From the NCBI GenBank assembly GCA_001767525.1, contig MELF01000036.1, forward strand, positions 1 through 64,000: a stretch of DNA of 64,000 nt, written 5' to 3'. Positions 9,195 to 18,506 of this stretch are shown here, in pieces. Every line of letters begins with the position of its first letter. Within the stretch, counting starts at the first letter, position 1. The notes below the pieces were generated by a model. The model made no database searches. It saw only the letters and a program-made list of their open reading frames with translations, and was not told the DNA's origin. This DNA comes from Acidobacteria bacterium RIFCSPLOWO2_12_FULL_68_19 (GTDB lineage: Bacteria > Acidobacteriota > Vicinamibacteria > Vicinamibacterales > UBA2999). A program made the position numbers and the translations under genes.

Positions 9195-9671
9195 ATGCGC
9201 GGCAACGACAAGGTCATCGCTGAGCTGAATCAGGCGCTCCGCGAGGAGTTGACGGCGATCAACCAGTACTTCGTGCACGCGGAAATGTGCCACAACTGGG
9301 GCTACCATCGGCTCGGCTCCTACATCCGCAAGCAGTCGATCGACGAGATGAAGCATGCCGAAGCGTTGATCGAGCGCGTACTGTTCCTCGACGGCACACC
9401 CACGATGGAACCGCTCGCCCTGCACATCGGACAAAGCGTGCGGGCGCAGATCGAATCCGACCTGAAGCTCGAGGTCGGCGCGGTAGCGATGTACAACAAG
9501 GCCATCGGTATCTCCCGCGACCAGGGCGACGACCAGTCGCGCGACCTCTTCTCCAAGCTCCTCAAGGACGAGGAGGCCCACGTCGACTGGCTCGAAACCC
9601 AGCTCCATATGATGCAGGAGATGGGCTACGAGCGCTATCTGACGATGCAGGCGGAGGGGACGAACGAGTAG
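9195..9671 (+). CDS. bfr: Bacterioferritin
   Basis: This 158-residue protein is a full-length bacterioferritin, which stores iron as a mineral in a 24-subunit haem-containing shell. The diiron ferroxidase ligands are all present: E18, E51, H54, E93, E126 and H129. M52, the axial haem ligand, is also there (SIDEMKHAE). The ATG at 9195 follows AAGGAGG at good distance. A plausible promoter lies just upstream. It is next to OsmC (convergent, stop codons 3 bases apart), so both neighbours fit an oxidative-stress theme, though they are on opposite strands. Confidence 0.95.
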   Translation: MRGNDKVIAELNQALREELTAINQYFVHAEMCHNWGYHRLGSYIRKQSIDEMKHAEALIERVLFLDGTPTMEPLALHIGQSVRAQIESDLKLEVGAVAMYNKAIGISRDQGDDQSRDLFSKLLKDEEAHVDWLETQLHMMQEMGYERYLTMQAEGTNE

Positions 9672-9674
9672 GGG

Positions 9675-10118
9675 CTAGATGGCCTGCGCCTCGACGGTGA
9701 TCGCCACAGAGCCGCGGATGGCGTTCGAGATCGGGCAGCCTTTCTCGGCGCCGGCGGCGAGCTCCTGGATCGTGCCGCGATCGATCCCTTCAAGGCCCTC
9801 GACCACCGCCTTCAGGTGCGACGAGACCACCGCGAGGCCGGCCTCGCTCTTGTCGCCGGTGAGGGTGGCGGTCACGCGGACGCGGCGCGCCGTGCCGCCC
9901 TGCTTGCCGATCGTGTTCACCAGCACCATCGCATAGCAAACGGCATGCGACGCCGCCATGAACTCCTCGGGCGTCGTCTTGCCGTCGCCCTGCGGGGCGA
10001 TGCGGCTCGGGAACGTCACCGGCACCGAGAACGCGCCCGTGCCGGCCCTGGCCGTGCCGGTCCCTTCCAGGAGCGTTCCGGTCCAGTCCACATCGACATG
10101 CCTCGCAAACGTAGCCAT
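9675..10118 (-). CDS. osmC: OsmC family peroxiredoxin
   Basis: The 147-residue protein is of normal OsmC length. The two redox cysteines are present: C61 in ASHAVCYAMVL and C128 in EKGCPISNAI. OsmC proteins reduce organic hydroperoxides in the cytoplasm using cysteine chemistry. The start MATFARHVDVDWTGTL is typical of the OsmC rather than the Ohr subgroup; upstream the frame is open but looks non-coding and contains an intergenic repeat. It is convergent with bacterioferritin. Confidence 0.9.
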   Translation of the reverse strand: MATFARHVDVDWTGTLLEGTGTARAGTGAFSVPVTFPSRIAPQGDGKTTPEEFMAASHAVCYAMVLVNTIGKQGGTARRVRVTATLTGDKSEAGLAVVSSHLKAVVEGLEGIDRGTIQELAAGAEKGCPISNAIRGSVAITVEAQAI

Positions 10119-10131
10119 CTGTCCACTCCTC

Positions 10132-10213
10132 CGGGCTTTGGGCTCCAGGCCGTGGGCTCTGGGCTTCAGGCTGCAGGACTCGAGGGATCGCCCAAAGCCC
10201 GACACCTGCAGCC
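10132..10213. repeat. GGGCTTTGGGC-type repeat with nested inverted arms
   Basis: CGGGCTTTGGGC (10132-10143) is perfectly repeated in inverse orientation at 10190-10201, and GGCTGCAGG (10169-10177) pairs with CCTGCAGCC (10205-10213). It lies between the 3' end of the PEGA-like gene and the osmC start, and belongs to the dispersed repeat family seen throughout the window. Confidence 0.7.
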
Positions 10214-10258
10214 GGCCGTGAGTATTACACAACCGCCGCGCGAACCGGTCTACGGTGC

Positions 10259-10672
10259 CTACTCGCGTTCGAGCGTGAGATAGAAGGGCCCCGCCCCGAG
10301 GAAGCCAATCCAGAACGCCCACACGGAGTAGGTGCCCCACCCCGCGCGGTTGGTCGCGGTGAACCGAGCGTGCTCGCCGCCGGCAAGAGTGAACTCGATC
10401 GTCTTCTTGAAGAGCGTGTTGTGGACCCGCAGGCGGTGGGGACCCGGCTGCACGTCGCGCGCCAGGACGTCTCCGTGCCGGAGCACGCCGATCGGTTCGT
10501 CGTCGAGGAGGACGAAGATCTCCCGGTAGCCGACGTCCTCCTCCGATTGCCGCCGTACCGTGACCGTCGCAGTCCACGACCGGGTCAGGTCGCTGACCAC
10601 GTTGTCGAGATCCTGGACGCTCGGTTCGACCTCGGGGACGAGAGGCATCGATCGATGCCTGCTGCCGTTCAC
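10259..10672 (-). CDS. Hypothetical protein with PEGA-like domain and C-terminal hydrophobic segment
   Basis: I do not recognise the exact family. The 137-residue frame has a central beta-rich part (FVLLDDEPIGVLRHGD ... QPGPHRLRVHNTLF) that resembles PEGA-type surface or periplasmic domains. A hydrophobic stretch near the end (TYSVWAFWIGFLGAGPFYL) could be one membrane segment. The frame opens with a GTG at 10672; an ATG nine codons in (10648) is an equally possible start, and neither has a strong ribosome site. It lies 36 bases downstream of the biotinyl-subunit gene on the same strand and may be read through from it. Confidence 0.6.
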   Translation of the reverse strand: MNGSRHRSMPLVPEVEPSVQDLDNVVSDLTRSWTATVTVRRQSEEDVGYREIFVLLDDEPIGVLRHGDVLARDVQPGPHRLRVHNTLFKKTIEFTLAGGEHARFTATNRAGWGTYSVWAFWIGFLGAGPFYLTLERE

Positions 10673-10708
10673 ACTTCTAGGTTCTCACTTCCTGGTGAAC
10701 GGCCGTCC

Positions 10709-11125
10709 TCACTCCAGCTCCACCAGCGGGATCCCGGGCTGCACCAGCTCTCCGGGCCGGCAGGCGACCGCCTTGACCCGGCCGGCCCTCGGCGCCCTGA
10801 CGGGCAGCTCCATCTTCATCGCTTCGAGCACGATGAGGAGGTCGCCCGGTTCGACCAACTGACCCGGCGCGACATTGATGGCTGCCACCGTTGCCGGCAT
10901 CGGCGCGGAGAGCGCCAGGTCCTCGTCCGGGGTGCGCCCGCCCTCGCGGGTCCCGGCGGGTCCCGTCCGCGCCACATCAGTGCCGGAGCGAACGTCGATG
11001 ACGTACACCCGTCCGTCGAGGAACACCCAGCGCGCCTCCGGCGGTCCGGCGGCGTACGCCGTCCGCTGCCGCGTCCCGTCGATCACGCGGTATTGCCCTC
11101 GGCCGATCGGGATCACGTCAGCCAC
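10709..11125 (-). CDS. Biotin carboxyl carrier protein of the acyl-CoA carboxylase
   Basis: The 138-residue protein has a C-terminal biotinyl domain with EAMKME, making K104 the predicted biotinylated lysine. Biotin on this lysine carries CO2 between the biotin carboxylase and carboxyltransferase. The N-terminal ~70 residues are a distinct small domain. In most methylcrotonyl-CoA carboxylases this domain is fused to the biotin carboxylase; here it is a separate gene. The start overlaps the end of the biotin carboxylase gene by 8 bases, so the two are probably translationally coupled and made in matched amounts. Confidence 0.88.
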   Translation of the reverse strand: MADVIPIGRGQYRVIDGTRQRTAYAAGPPEARWVFLDGRVYVIDVRSGTDVARTGPAGTREGGRTPDEDLALSAPMPATVAAINVAPGQLVEPGDLLIVLEAMKMELPVRAPRAGRVKAVACRPGELVQPGIPLVELE

Positions 11126-12608
11126 GCCACCCTCGCAGCAAGGTCCACGGGTCTATCACGGCAGGCCCGTTCGGGTCGTGCGCGGCAGCGTCCACCGACG
11201 CGTGTCGTGCGACGGCGACTGCCTCCGGCGGCGGTGCGCCAGCCAGGCCGGCGAGCAGGACCGGCCGTTCGGCCTCCACGAGCCCCGTGTCGAGCTGGCC
11301 CGCGATGAACCGCGGGTGTTCCAGCAGGGCGATGAGGAACGGGCCGTTGGTCCTGACACCCAGAATCGGGTAGCTGCGGAGCGCAGCCAGCGCGCGACGC
11401 CGAGCGAGATCGCGCGTGTCGCCCCACGCAATCAGCTTCGCCACCAGCGGATCGTAGTGGACGGACACATCCCCGCCCTCGGCGACGCCGCCATCGACAC
11501 GCACGCCGGGCATCGAGGGCTCGCGGTAGAGGAGGAGCGGTCCGGCCTGGGGAAGGTCGTGCCGCTCCGGGTCTTCGGCGTACACGCGCACTTCGATGGC
11601 GTGACCGCGCTGCCTCAGCTCGTCCTGCGTCCACGGCAGCGGCCCGCCCGCCGCGACGACAATCTGCGTGCGGACGAGATCGACGCCGGTCGTCTGCTCG
11701 GTCACCGGATGCTCGACCTGGAGGCGCGTGTTCATCTCGAGGAAGTAGAACCGCGCCTCGTCTCCGGACCCGTCGAGCAGGAACTCCACCGTTCCGCAGT
11801 TTCGGTAGCCGGCGGCACGGGCGAGCGCGACGGCGGCGCCGCCCATCCTCGCGCGCAGCGCCGGCGTGACAGCGGGCGAGGGCGCCTCCTCGACGATCTT
11901 CTGGTGGCGGCGCTGCAGCGAGCACTCGCGCTCGAACAGATGGACGATCCGGCCGTGATGGTCGCCGACAACCTGGATCTCGACGTGCCGGGGCCGGTCG
12001 ATCAGGCGCTCGACGTACAACGTGCCGTCGCCGAAGGCCGCCGCCGCCTCGCGCCGCGCCTGGGCGATGGCTGGCAGCAGCGACGCCTCCTCTGGCACCG
12101 TCTTCATGCCGATGCCGCCGCCCCCTTCCGACGGCTTGACCACCACCGGAAACCCGAGCCGGCAGGCCGCCGCGGCAATCGTCTCGTCGCGCTGGTCGGA
12201 CGGGGTGGCGCCCGGGACGACCGGGACGCCGGCCTGCTCGGCCAGCGCCCGCGCGGCGGTTTTCGATCCCATCCGCGCGATGACGCCGGAGGGAGGGCCG
12301 ATGAACGCCAGGCCGGCTCCGGCGCAGGAGGCGGCGAAGGCGTGACTCTCGGCCAGAAAGCCGTACCCGGGATGGATCGCCTCCGCGCCGGTCTCGCGCG
12401 CGGCCTGGAGGATCGCCTCACCCGACAGATAGCTCTGTGCCGCCGGCGCCGGGCCGATTCGCACGGCGCGATCGGCGAGCGCGACGTGGAGGGCCCGGTC
12501 GTCGGCGTCCGAGTAGACGGCGATCGATTCGATGCCGAGTTCGCGGCACGCCCGGATGACGCGAACGGCAATCTCGCCGCGGTTGGCGATCAGGATGCTG
12601 CGGAACAT
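11118..12608 (-). CDS. mccA: Biotin carboxylase subunit of the acyl-CoA carboxylase
   Basis: The 496-residue protein begins MFRSILIANRGEIAVRVIRA, the hallmark start of biotin carboxylases, and shows the glycine-rich ATP-grasp loop (KPSEGGGGIGMK) and EVRVYAEDPE. It uses ATP and bicarbonate to carboxylate biotin on the carrier protein. Its length matches the carboxylase domain alone, without the biotinyl domain found in most MccA chains, which instead follows as the next gene. The ATG at 12608 was chosen because it gives this conserved N-terminus. The 67-base gap to the upstream mccB is filled with a hairpin repeat. Confidence 0.88.
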   Translation of the reverse strand: MFRSILIANRGEIAVRVIRACRELGIESIAVYSDADDRALHVALADRAVRIGPAPAAQSYLSGEAILQAARETGAEAIHPGYGFLAESHAFAASCAGAGLAFIGPPSGVIARMGSKTAARALAEQAGVPVVPGATPSDQRDETIAAAACRLGFPVVVKPSEGGGGIGMKTVPEEASLLPAIAQARREAAAAFGDGTLYVERLIDRPRHVEIQVVGDHHGRIVHLFERECSLQRRHQKIVEEAPSPAVTPALRARMGGAAVALARAAGYRNCGTVEFLLDGSGDEARFYFLEMNTRLQVEHPVTEQTTGVDLVRTQIVVAAGGPLPWTQDELRQRGHAIEVRVYAEDPERHDLPQAGPLLLYREPSMPGVRVDGGVAEGGDVSVHYDPLVAKLIAWGDTRDLARRRALAALRSYPILGVRTNGPFLIALLEHPRFIAGQLDTGLVEAERPVLLAGLAGAPPPEAVAVARHASVDAAAHDPNGPAVIDPWTLLRGWRG

Positions 12609-12618
12609 CACTCCATCA

Positions 12619-12664
12619 CCACAGAGGCACAAGGACGCGGCGTGTGCCTCCGTGTCCCTGTGCC
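12619..12664. repeat. CACAGAGGCAC-type imperfect inverted repeat inside the carboxylase operon
   Basis: CACAGAGGCACAAGGAC on one side faces GTGCCTCCGTGTCCCTGTG on the other, forming an imperfect stem. It fills most of the space between mccB and mccA and resembles the repeat at 39886-39952. Confidence 0.6.
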
Positions 12665-12675
12665 GGTGTCAGCGG

Positions 12676-14283
12676 TCACATGCGGAACACACCGAACTTC
12701 GGCGGCGGGATGGGCGCGTTGAACGCGGCCGAGATTCCGAGTGCGAGCGCCGCCCGCGTCTCGGCCGGATCGAGAATCCCGTCGTCCCACAGGCGCGCCG
12801 TGGAGTAGTAGGGCGTCCCCTCGGCCTCGTACTGCTCCAGAATCGGACGGCGGATCGCCTCTTCGTCCTCCGGCGCCAGCGTCTTCCCGTCGCGGGCGAG
12901 CTGGTCGCGCTTGACCGTGGCGAGGACCGACGCAGCCTGTTCGCCCCCCATCACGGAGATGCGGGCGTTCGGCCACATCCAGAGCAGACGCGGCTCGTAG
13001 GCGCGCCCGCACATGCCGTAGTTGCCGGCGCCGAACGAGCCGCCCACGACGACGGTGAACTTCGGCACCACGGAGTTGGCGACGGCATGCACCATCTTCG
13101 CGCCGTCCTTCGCAATGCCGCCGCGCTCGTACTGCCGCCCGACGATGAAGCCGGTGATGTTCTGCAGGAAGATCAACGGAACCGCGCGCAGGTTGCAGAG
13201 CTCGATGAAGTGGGTCGCTTTGAGCGCCGACTCCGAGAACAGCACGCCGTTATTGGCCACGATGCCGACGAGGAAGCCGTGCAGCCTGGCGAACCCGGTG
13301 ACGAGCGTCGGGCCGTAGCGCTGCTTGAATTCGTCGAACCGCGAGCCGTCCACCAGCCGCCCGATGATCTCGCGGACGTCGTACGTCTTCCGCAGATCCG
13401 CTTCGACGATGCCGTAGATCTCGGACGGGTCGTAGGCCGGCTCTTCCGGCGGCGCCACGTCCGGCGGCAGCGTCTTTCGGGTGTTGAGCGTCGAGACGAT
13501 GGTCCGCGTCAGCTGGATCGCGTGCGCGTCGTCGTCGGCGAGGTAGTCGGCGACGCCGGACAGCCGCGTGTGTACGTCGGCGCCCCCCAGTTCCTCGGCG
13601 GTCACCTCCTCGCCCGTCGCCGCCTTCACGAGCGGCGGGCCGCCCAGGAAGATGGTTCCGGTGCCGCGCACGATGACCGTTTCGTCCGACATCGCGGGCA
13701 CGTACGCGCCGCCGGCGGTGCACGAGCCCATCACGACCGCGATCTGGGCGAGGCCTTCGGCGGACATCCGCGCCTGATTGAAGAAGATGCGGCCGAAATG
13801 GTCCCGGTCCGGAAAGACCTCGGCCTGGAGCGGCAGGAACGCCCCGCCCGAGTCGACCAGGTAGATGCAGGGCAGCCGGTTCTCGAGGGCAATCTGCTGC
13901 GCCCGGACGTGTTTCTTCACGGTGATCGGATAGTAGGTCCCGCCCTTCACCGTCGGGTCGTTGGCGACGACCACCACCTCGCGGCCGGATACCCGGCCGA
14001 TGCCGGTGACGATTCCCGCTCCCGGGGCCTCGTTGTCGTACAGGTCCCAGGCCGAGAGCGGCGACAGCTCCAGGAAGGGTGATCCCGGGTCGAGCAGCCG
14101 ATCGATCCGTTCGCGGACCGGGAGCTTCCGCTGCTCGCGCAGCCGCTCCAGATAGCGCGGCCCGCCGCCCTGACGGCACACGGTCACGCGATCCCGGAGC
14201 TGCTTGACCAGCCCGCTCATGCGCGCGTGGTTCTCGCGGTATTCCGGCGTGTCAGTGCGAACGTGGCTGACCAGGCGATCCAT
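12676..14283 (-). CDS. mccB: Methylcrotonyl-CoA carboxylase-type carboxyltransferase subunit
   Basis: The 535-residue length and signature blocks ([45 protein letters not shown]) match the beta subunit of methylcrotonyl-CoA carboxylase, which moves CO2 from biotin to methylcrotonyl-CoA in leucine breakdown. Related geranyl- or other acyl-CoA carboxyltransferases share these features, so the exact substrate is inferred. No isovaleryl-CoA dehydrogenase or enoyl-CoA hydratase gene is in the window. It is the first large gene of an operon with the biotin carboxylase and carrier protein. A 38-codon sORF ends 9 bases before its ATG. Confidence 0.88.
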   Translation of the reverse strand: MDRLVSHVRTDTPEYRENHARMSGLVKQLRDRVTVCRQGGGPRYLERLREQRKLPVRERIDRLLDPGSPFLELSPLSAWDLYDNEAPGAGIVTGIGRVSGREVVVVANDPTVKGGTYYPITVKKHVRAQQIALENRLPCIYLVDSGGAFLPLQAEVFPDRDHFGRIFFNQARMSAEGLAQIAVVMGSCTAGGAYVPAMSDETVIVRGTGTIFLGGPPLVKAATGEEVTAEELGGADVHTRLSGVADYLADDDAHAIQLTRTIVSTLNTRKTLPPDVAPPEEPAYDPSEIYGIVEADLRKTYDVREIIGRLVDGSRFDEFKQRYGPTLVTGFARLHGFLVGIVANNGVLFSESALKATHFIELCNLRAVPLIFLQNITGFIVGRQYERGGIAKDGAKMVHAVANSVVPKFTVVVGGSFGAGNYGMCGRAYEPRLLWMWPNARISVMGGEQAASVLATVKRDQLARDGKTLAPEDEEAIRRPILEQYEAEGTPYYSTARLWDDGILDPAETRAALALGISAAFNAPIPPPKFGVFRM

Positions 14284-14292
14284 GCAGGCCGC

Positions 14293-14409
14293 TCACCAGC
14301 CGCAGCAATCCGTCGTGTCGAGGCAGGCCGGACCGCCGTCCGCCGAACCACGGGACTGCGACGCGGCATCGGGAGAGGAGGCACAGGCGGCCGGCTGTGG
14401 GTCCGTCAT
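14293..14409 (-). CDS. Small Cys-rich ORF ending DCCGW, leader of the mcc operon
   Basis: A 38-codon frame starts with MTDPQPAACASSP and ends with ACLDTTDCCGW, then TGA; mccB begins 9 bases later. It contains four cysteines, including a tandem Cys pair four residues from the end. A perfect TATAAT lies 7 bases upstream of its ATG, so the transcript would begin at the start codon. No Shine-Dalgarno is visible, which fits leaderless translation. I do not recognise it as a known family. It may be a regulatory leader peptide, like Cys-run attenuator peptides known in mycobacteria, or a functional small protein. No peptide-modifying enzyme is nearby to suggest a RiPP. Confidence 0.5.
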   Translation of the reverse strand: MTDPQPAACASSPDAASQSRGSADGGPACLDTTDCCGW

Positions 14410-14416
14410 CGCCGGC

Positions 14417-14422
14417 ATTATA
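14417..14422 (-). promoter_or_regulatory. TATAAT -10 box of the carboxylase operon
   Basis: A perfect TATAAT is read on the minus strand 7 bases before the ATG of the sORF at 14409. No strong -35 is seen 17 bases further upstream. The position predicts a transcript starting at the A of the ATG. Confidence 0.55.
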
Positions 14423-14463
14423 GGGCGAGACCGAACGACGGCTCATCTGTATCGTCTCGATGG

Positions 14464-15411
14464 ATGCTGGAGGAGCTGGTCGAGAGCCGACCGGTCATAA
14501 TCACTGCTGTGACTTCGGCCCGGATCCTGCTCCGCATCCGCGCGGAGCTTCGTCTGTCGGGGCTCGCCGCGTGGCGCGGCCTGGTCCGGCTGGTGAACGG
14601 CAACGACCTGACCCACGCGGCGGCGATCGCCTATTACGCGCTGCTGTCGCTCTTCCCGTTCCTGCTGCTCGGCATCTCGATGCTCGGGTCGATCACCGCC
14701 GATGACGAGGACCGGCTGGCCGTGCTGACGTTCGTCTTCCGGTACTTTCCGACGCAGTTCGACTTCGTCAACACGCAGCTCGACGCGTTCCGCCGGACGC
14801 GGCTGCCGCTCGGCGTGGCCGGCGGGCTGGCGCTCATCTGGGCCTCGCTCGGCGTCTTCGGCGCCATTACGAGCGCCGTCAACGAAGCGTGGGGCGTGGA
14901 GCGCCAGCGCAGCTTCCTGAAGCATCGCCTCGTGTCGTTCCTCATGCTGGGGGCCGCCGGCGGAGTGCTCGTCGCGGCGCTCCTCGTCGTCAGCGCGGTG
15001 GAGGTGGCGAACGCGTCGTGGTTCGGCGTGATGCTGGCGCGATTCGAGTGGCTGCGCGCCTTCGAGTCGTTCGCCTTCAGATATGCGGCGACGATCCTGC
15101 TCATCGTCGCCGTCGGCCTGGTGTACTACTTCATTCCGAATGCGAAGACGCGGTTCCGTGACGTGTGGGTCGGAGCGGTGCTGACGGGCGTCCTCTGGAG
15201 CGCCGCGCTCGAGGGCTTCACCTGGTATATCGGCCGCAGCGGCCAGTTCAACCTGATCCATGGATCGATTGCGGCCGTCGTCGTCTTCCTGCTCTGGATC
15301 TACGTGTCTTCGGTCATCCTCATGTACGGCGTGGAATTCACCGCGGCGTACGCCCGTTTGCGCCGGCGGCGCCCGGACGAGGTGCCCGTCGCCTCCACGC
15401 CTCGCGTATGA
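14464..15411 (+). CDS. YihY/BrkB family inner-membrane protein
   Basis: The protein has the YihY layout: [25 protein letters not shown] at the first membrane segment, about six hydrophobic segments, and [25 protein letters not shown] near the fifth. Despite the old name, the family is not RNase BN; its function is undefined. Two starts are possible: ATG at 14464 (315 residues) or GTG at 14509 (300 residues). The GTG is preceded at 7 bases by CATAAT, the same spacing as in the divergent sORF, so it may be the real leaderless start. It overlaps the following protease gene by the sequence ATGA. Confidence 0.85.
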   Translation: MLEELVESRPVIITAVTSARILLRIRAELRLSGLAAWRGLVRLVNGNDLTHAAAIAYYALLSLFPFLLLGISMLGSITADDEDRLAVLTFVFRYFPTQFDFVNTQLDAFRRTRLPLGVAGGLALIWASLGVFGAITSAVNEAWGVERQRSFLKHRLVSFLMLGAAGGVLVAALLVVSAVEVANASWFGVMLARFEWLRAFESFAFRYAATILLIVAVGLVYYFIPNAKTRFRDVWVGAVLTGVLWSAALEGFTWYIGRSGQFNLIHGSIAAVVVFLLWIYVSSVILMYGVEFTAAYARLRRRRPDEVPVASTPRV

Positions 15412-16205
15412 GAACCGCAGTTGCCTTCGTGCTGCTGACCGCCACGACGGGGGCGCAGTTCTCGCTCGTCTCCGTGGAGCAGGAAATCGAGATCGGCCGG
15501 CAGGTCGACGCCAAGGTGCGACAGGAGGTGCCGGAGCTCGCCGACGGCCAGGTCTCCGAGTACGTCCGCAGCATCGGGCAGCGGCTGGTGCGCCAGGCGC
15601 CCGGTCCGAAGTACCCGTACCGCTTCTCCGTCGCGGACTACCGCGAGATCAACGCCTTCGCGCTCCCCGGCGGGCCCGTCTGGCTGCATCGCGGCGTGCT
15701 GCACGCCGCCACCAACGAGTCGCAGGTGGCGGGTGTGCTCGCGCACGAGGTCGCGCACATCGCCCAGCGCCACGCGGCCGATCAGCTCACGAAGGCGACC
15801 ATTGCCAATTTCGGCCTCGGGCTCCTGGGGGCGGTGCTCGGCAACGGCGGCGGCGCGACCGCCGCGCAGGTGGCGGCCTCGTTCCTGACCAACGGGATCT
15901 TCCTCGAGTTCAGCCGGGACGACGAGCGCGAGGCCGACGCGGTGGGGCTGCAGGTGATGCGGCGCGCCGGCTGGGACGGCCGCGGCATGGTGGAGCTGTT
16001 CGAGATCCTCCAGCGCGAGGCGCGCCGCAACCCGGGCGGCGTGGAGGTGTTCTTCTCGAGCCATCCACCCCCGCAGGACCGGATCGCGCGCCTGCAGGCA
16101 GAGGTCGGACGCGGTACGGGTGGGACGCACGACACGCCGCGGTTCAAGGCGATCAAGGCGCGACTGCTGAAGATGTCACCGCCCCGCGCCATGCGGCGCA
16201 ACTGA
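15408..16205 (+). CDS. M48 family zinc metalloprotease
   Basis: The 265-residue protein has an N-terminal export-type segment ([16 protein letters not shown]) and the zinc motif HEVAH with H113, E114 and H117. The third ligand is expected in DEREADAVG further on. Such periplasmic M48 peptidases (BepA/LoiP-like) help quality-control outer-membrane proteins. The gene overlaps the upstream YihY gene by ATGA, so translation is probably coupled. A large outer-membrane load in this window (three DUF5916 barrels and the Omp85 fusion) fits such a role, but this is inference. Confidence 0.85.
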   Translation: MRTAVAFVLLTATTGAQFSLVSVEQEIEIGRQVDAKVRQEVPELADGQVSEYVRSIGQRLVRQAPGPKYPYRFSVADYREINAFALPGGPVWLHRGVLHAATNESQVAGVLAHEVAHIAQRHAADQLTKATIANFGLGLLGAVLGNGGGATAAQVAASFLTNGIFLEFSRDDEREADAVGLQVMRRAGWDGRGMVELFEILQREARRNPGGVEVFFSSHPPPQDRIARLQAEVGRGTGGTHDTPRFKAIKARLLKMSPPRAMRRN

Positions 16206-16207
16206 TA

Positions 16208-16245
16208 GGCTTGGGCCAAGGCCCAAGGCCCAAGGCCCAACGCCC
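16208..16245. repeat. CCCAAGGCCCAA tandem repeat between protease and YyaL-like gene
   Basis: The run CCAAGGCCCAAGGCCCAAG continues as CCCAACGCCC and fills the space ahead of the next ATG. It is a member of the dispersed GGGCNTT family. Confidence 0.7.
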
Positions 16246-16258
16246 GGAGCCTCGTCCC

Positions 16259-18487
16259 ATGCCGAATCGCCTCGCCGCCGAGCAGAGTCCGTATCTGCTC
16301 CAGCACAAGGACAACCCGGTCGACTGGTACCCGTGGGGGCAGGCTGCTTTCGAGCGCTCGCGCCGCGAGGACAAGCCGATCTTCCTGTCCATCGGCTACT
16401 CGACCTGTCACTGGTGTCATGTGATGGAGCACGAGAGCTTCGAGGACCCCGAGATCGCTGCGGTGCTGAACGAGCACTTCGTGTCGATCAAGGTGGACAG
16501 AGAAGAGCGTCCGGACGTCGACCGGGTGTACATGGCGTTCGTGCAAGTCACGACCGGCTCCGGCGGATGGCCGATGAGCGTCTGGCTCACCCCCTCGCTC
16601 GAGCCGTTCTACGGCGGCACTTATTTCCCCCCCACGTCACGGTGGGGAAGACCGGGCTTCGTCGAGGTGCTCGAGGAGATCGCCCGGGTGTGGCGTACCG
16701 AGCGGGAGAAGGTCGTCCAGTCGGGACAAGCGATCCTCGAGCGGCTCCGGTCGCTTGGCGGGACGACCGGCGCCGACACCGTGCCCGGCGCCGAGGCGCT
16801 CGACGCCGCCCTTCATGAGTTTGCGGCGGCCTTCGATGCGAGGCGCGGCGGGTTTGGCGCCGCACCGAAGTTTCCGCGACCGAGCGAGCTGCTGTTCCTG
16901 CTGCGCGAGCACTGCCGTACCCACGTGACGGAGCCGAGGGACATGGCGCTGGCCACGCTGCGGGCGATGGCGCTTGGCGGCATGCGCGACCACCTGGGAG
17001 GCGGTTTTCATCGCTATTCGGTGGACGCCGACTGGCGGGTGCCGCACTTCGAGAAGATGCTCTACGACCAGGCGCAGCTCGCCCTGGCCTATCTCGAGGC
17101 GGCGCAGCTCACCGGGGAGCGGTTCTTCGCCGAGGTTGCCGCCGATACGCTGGGCTACGTGCGCCGCGATCTCTCCGATCCCGACGGCGGCTTCTATTCG
17201 GCCGAGGACGCCGACAGCGTTCCTCCGGACCCGCCGGCCGCCAGCCACTCACGTCCCTCCGGGCAGCCGCACAAGAGCGAAGGCGCCTTCTACCTCTGGG
17301 GCGACGAGGAGATCGGCCGCGCGCTCGGCTCCGACGCCGATGTCTTCCGCCTGCGCTACGGCGTACTTCCCGACGGCAACGCGCCGTTCGATCCGCAGGG
17401 GGAGTTCACGCACCGGAACCTCCTGTACGCGGCGCGGCCAATCGAAGAGATCGTCCGGATGACCGGACAGTCGGCGGAGGCGGTGGCGGCCGCGCTCGAG
17501 CGGGCGCGCGCACTGCTGCTCTCCGTCCGCTCCACGCGGCCCCGGCCGCACCTCGACGACAAGATCCTCACCGCCTGGAACGGGCTCATGATTGCGGCGT
17601 TTGCGCGCGCGGCGCGTGTGCTGGAGGAGGGCGCCCCGTACCTGGCCGACGCCACGCGTGCCGCGGCCTTCGTCCGGGCGCGGCTCTGGAGGGGAGCCGA
17701 CGAAACACTGCTCCGGCGCTTCCGCCAGGGAGACGCGGCGGTCGAGGGGTATGCCGAGGACTATGCCTGTCTCGTCTTCGGCCTGCTGGAGCTGTTCCAG
17801 GCCGACGGCGACCCAGCCTGGCTCGAATGGTCGCTCACCCTGCAGCGCCGCCTCGACGATCTCTTCTGGGATCCGGTGGACGGCGGCTGGTACAGCACGA
17901 CGGGGACGGACGCGTCGGTGCTCCTGCGGCTCAAGGAGGAGTACGACGGCGCCGAGCCGGCGGCGAGCTCGGTGGCGGTGATGAACCTGCTCGTACTATC
18001 GCGCCTGGTCGAAGCAACGCCCAATGCGCCAACGCCCAACTCCCAACGAGTGGGAGTTGGCGGATTGGGCGTTGGGAGTTCGTACCACGAGAAGATCGCG
18101 CGCACCTTCAGCGCCTTCGGCGTGCGCGCGTCAACGCGCGGGCGGACCGTACCGATGATGCTGGCGGCGCTCTCGACCTACTACACGGGCCTGCCCCAGA
18201 TCGTCATCGCGGGCGAGCGCGAGGCCGCCGATACGCGGGCGCTCGCCGCAGTCGTCCGGCGCCATTACCTGCCGACCGCGGTCGTCGTGCCGCTGGTCGC
18301 CGCCCACCGCCAGGCGCTTGCGCGGCTGCTCCCGTGGACGGCAGCGCTCGCCCCCCGCGGCGGGAAGGCGACGGCCTACCTCTGCCGCGACTTCGCGTGC
18401 CAGGCGCCCACGACTTCGCCCGGCGATCTGGACGCGCAGCTGCGGGAACTCGGTGGCGAGCCGGTGGCGCGAGCCTCGACCGATTGA
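16259..18487 (+). CDS. YyaL/DUF255 protein: thioredoxin-like domain plus helical toroid
   Basis: The 742-residue protein starts [19 protein letters not shown], a signature of the DUF255 (YyaL, SSP411-like) family. A thioredoxin-like domain follows with C50-H-W-C53 in STCHWCHVM. The rest is an (alpha/alpha)6-type region with [15 protein letters not shown]. The family is widespread, and its exact reaction is not settled. An in-frame insert at about residues 586-606 (encoded at 18015-18074) is the dispersed repeat and has no counterpart expected in the family; it sits just before [13 protein letters not shown]. The start codon follows a CCCAAGGCCC repeat rather than a good ribosome site. Confidence 0.85.
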   Translation: MPNRLAAEQSPYLLQHKDNPVDWYPWGQAAFERSRREDKPIFLSIGYSTCHWCHVMEHESFEDPEIAAVLNEHFVSIKVDREERPDVDRVYMAFVQVTTGSGGWPMSVWLTPSLEPFYGGTYFPPTSRWGRPGFVEVLEEIARVWRTEREKVVQSGQAILERLRSLGGTTGADTVPGAEALDAALHEFAAAFDARRGGFGAAPKFPRPSELLFLLREHCRTHVTEPRDMALATLRAMALGGMRDHLGGGFHRYSVDADWRVPHFEKMLYDQAQLALAYLEAAQLTGERFFAEVAADTLGYVRRDLSDPDGGFYSAEDADSVPPDPPAASHSRPSGQPHKSEGAFYLWGDEEIGRALGSDADVFRLRYGVLPDGNAPFDPQGEFTHRNLLYAARPIEEIVRMTGQSAEAVAAALERARALLLSVRSTRPRPHLDDKILTAWNGLMIAAFARAARVLEEGAPYLADATRAAAFVRARLWRGADETLLRRFRQGDAAVEGYAEDYACLVFGLLELFQADGDPAWLEWSLTLQRRLDDLFWDPVDGGWYSTTGTDASVLLRLKEEYDGAEPAASSVAVMNLLVLSRLVEATPNAPTPNSQRVGVGGLGVGSSYHEKIARTFSAFGVRASTRGRTVPMMLAALSTYYTGLPQIVIAGEREAADTRALAAVVRRHYLPTAVVVPLVAAHRQALARLLPWTAALAPRGGKATAYLCRDFACQAPTTSPGDLDAQLRELGGEPVARASTD
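18015..18074. repeat. Dispersed repeat inserted in frame in the YyaL-like gene
   Basis: Outer arms CAACGCCCAAT (18015-18025) and ATTGGGCGTTG (18064-18074) are perfectly inverted, as are inner arms CCAACTCCCA (18036-18045) and TGGGAGTTGG (18051-18060). The reading frame is kept open across the element. Confidence 0.8.
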
Positions 18488-18506
18488 CCGCGGCGCCCGC
18501 GCCGCA

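Noticed and set aside
14293-14409. Selenoprotein with TGA read as selenocysteine
   Set aside because: TGA follows the Cys-Cys-Gly-Trp end, but no SECIS-like structure was identified and the downstream gene has its own ATG.
14293-14409. RiPP precursor peptide
   Set aside because: The Cys-rich end looks tempting, but no radical SAM, lanthipeptide or other modifying enzyme or exporter lies in the surrounding genes.
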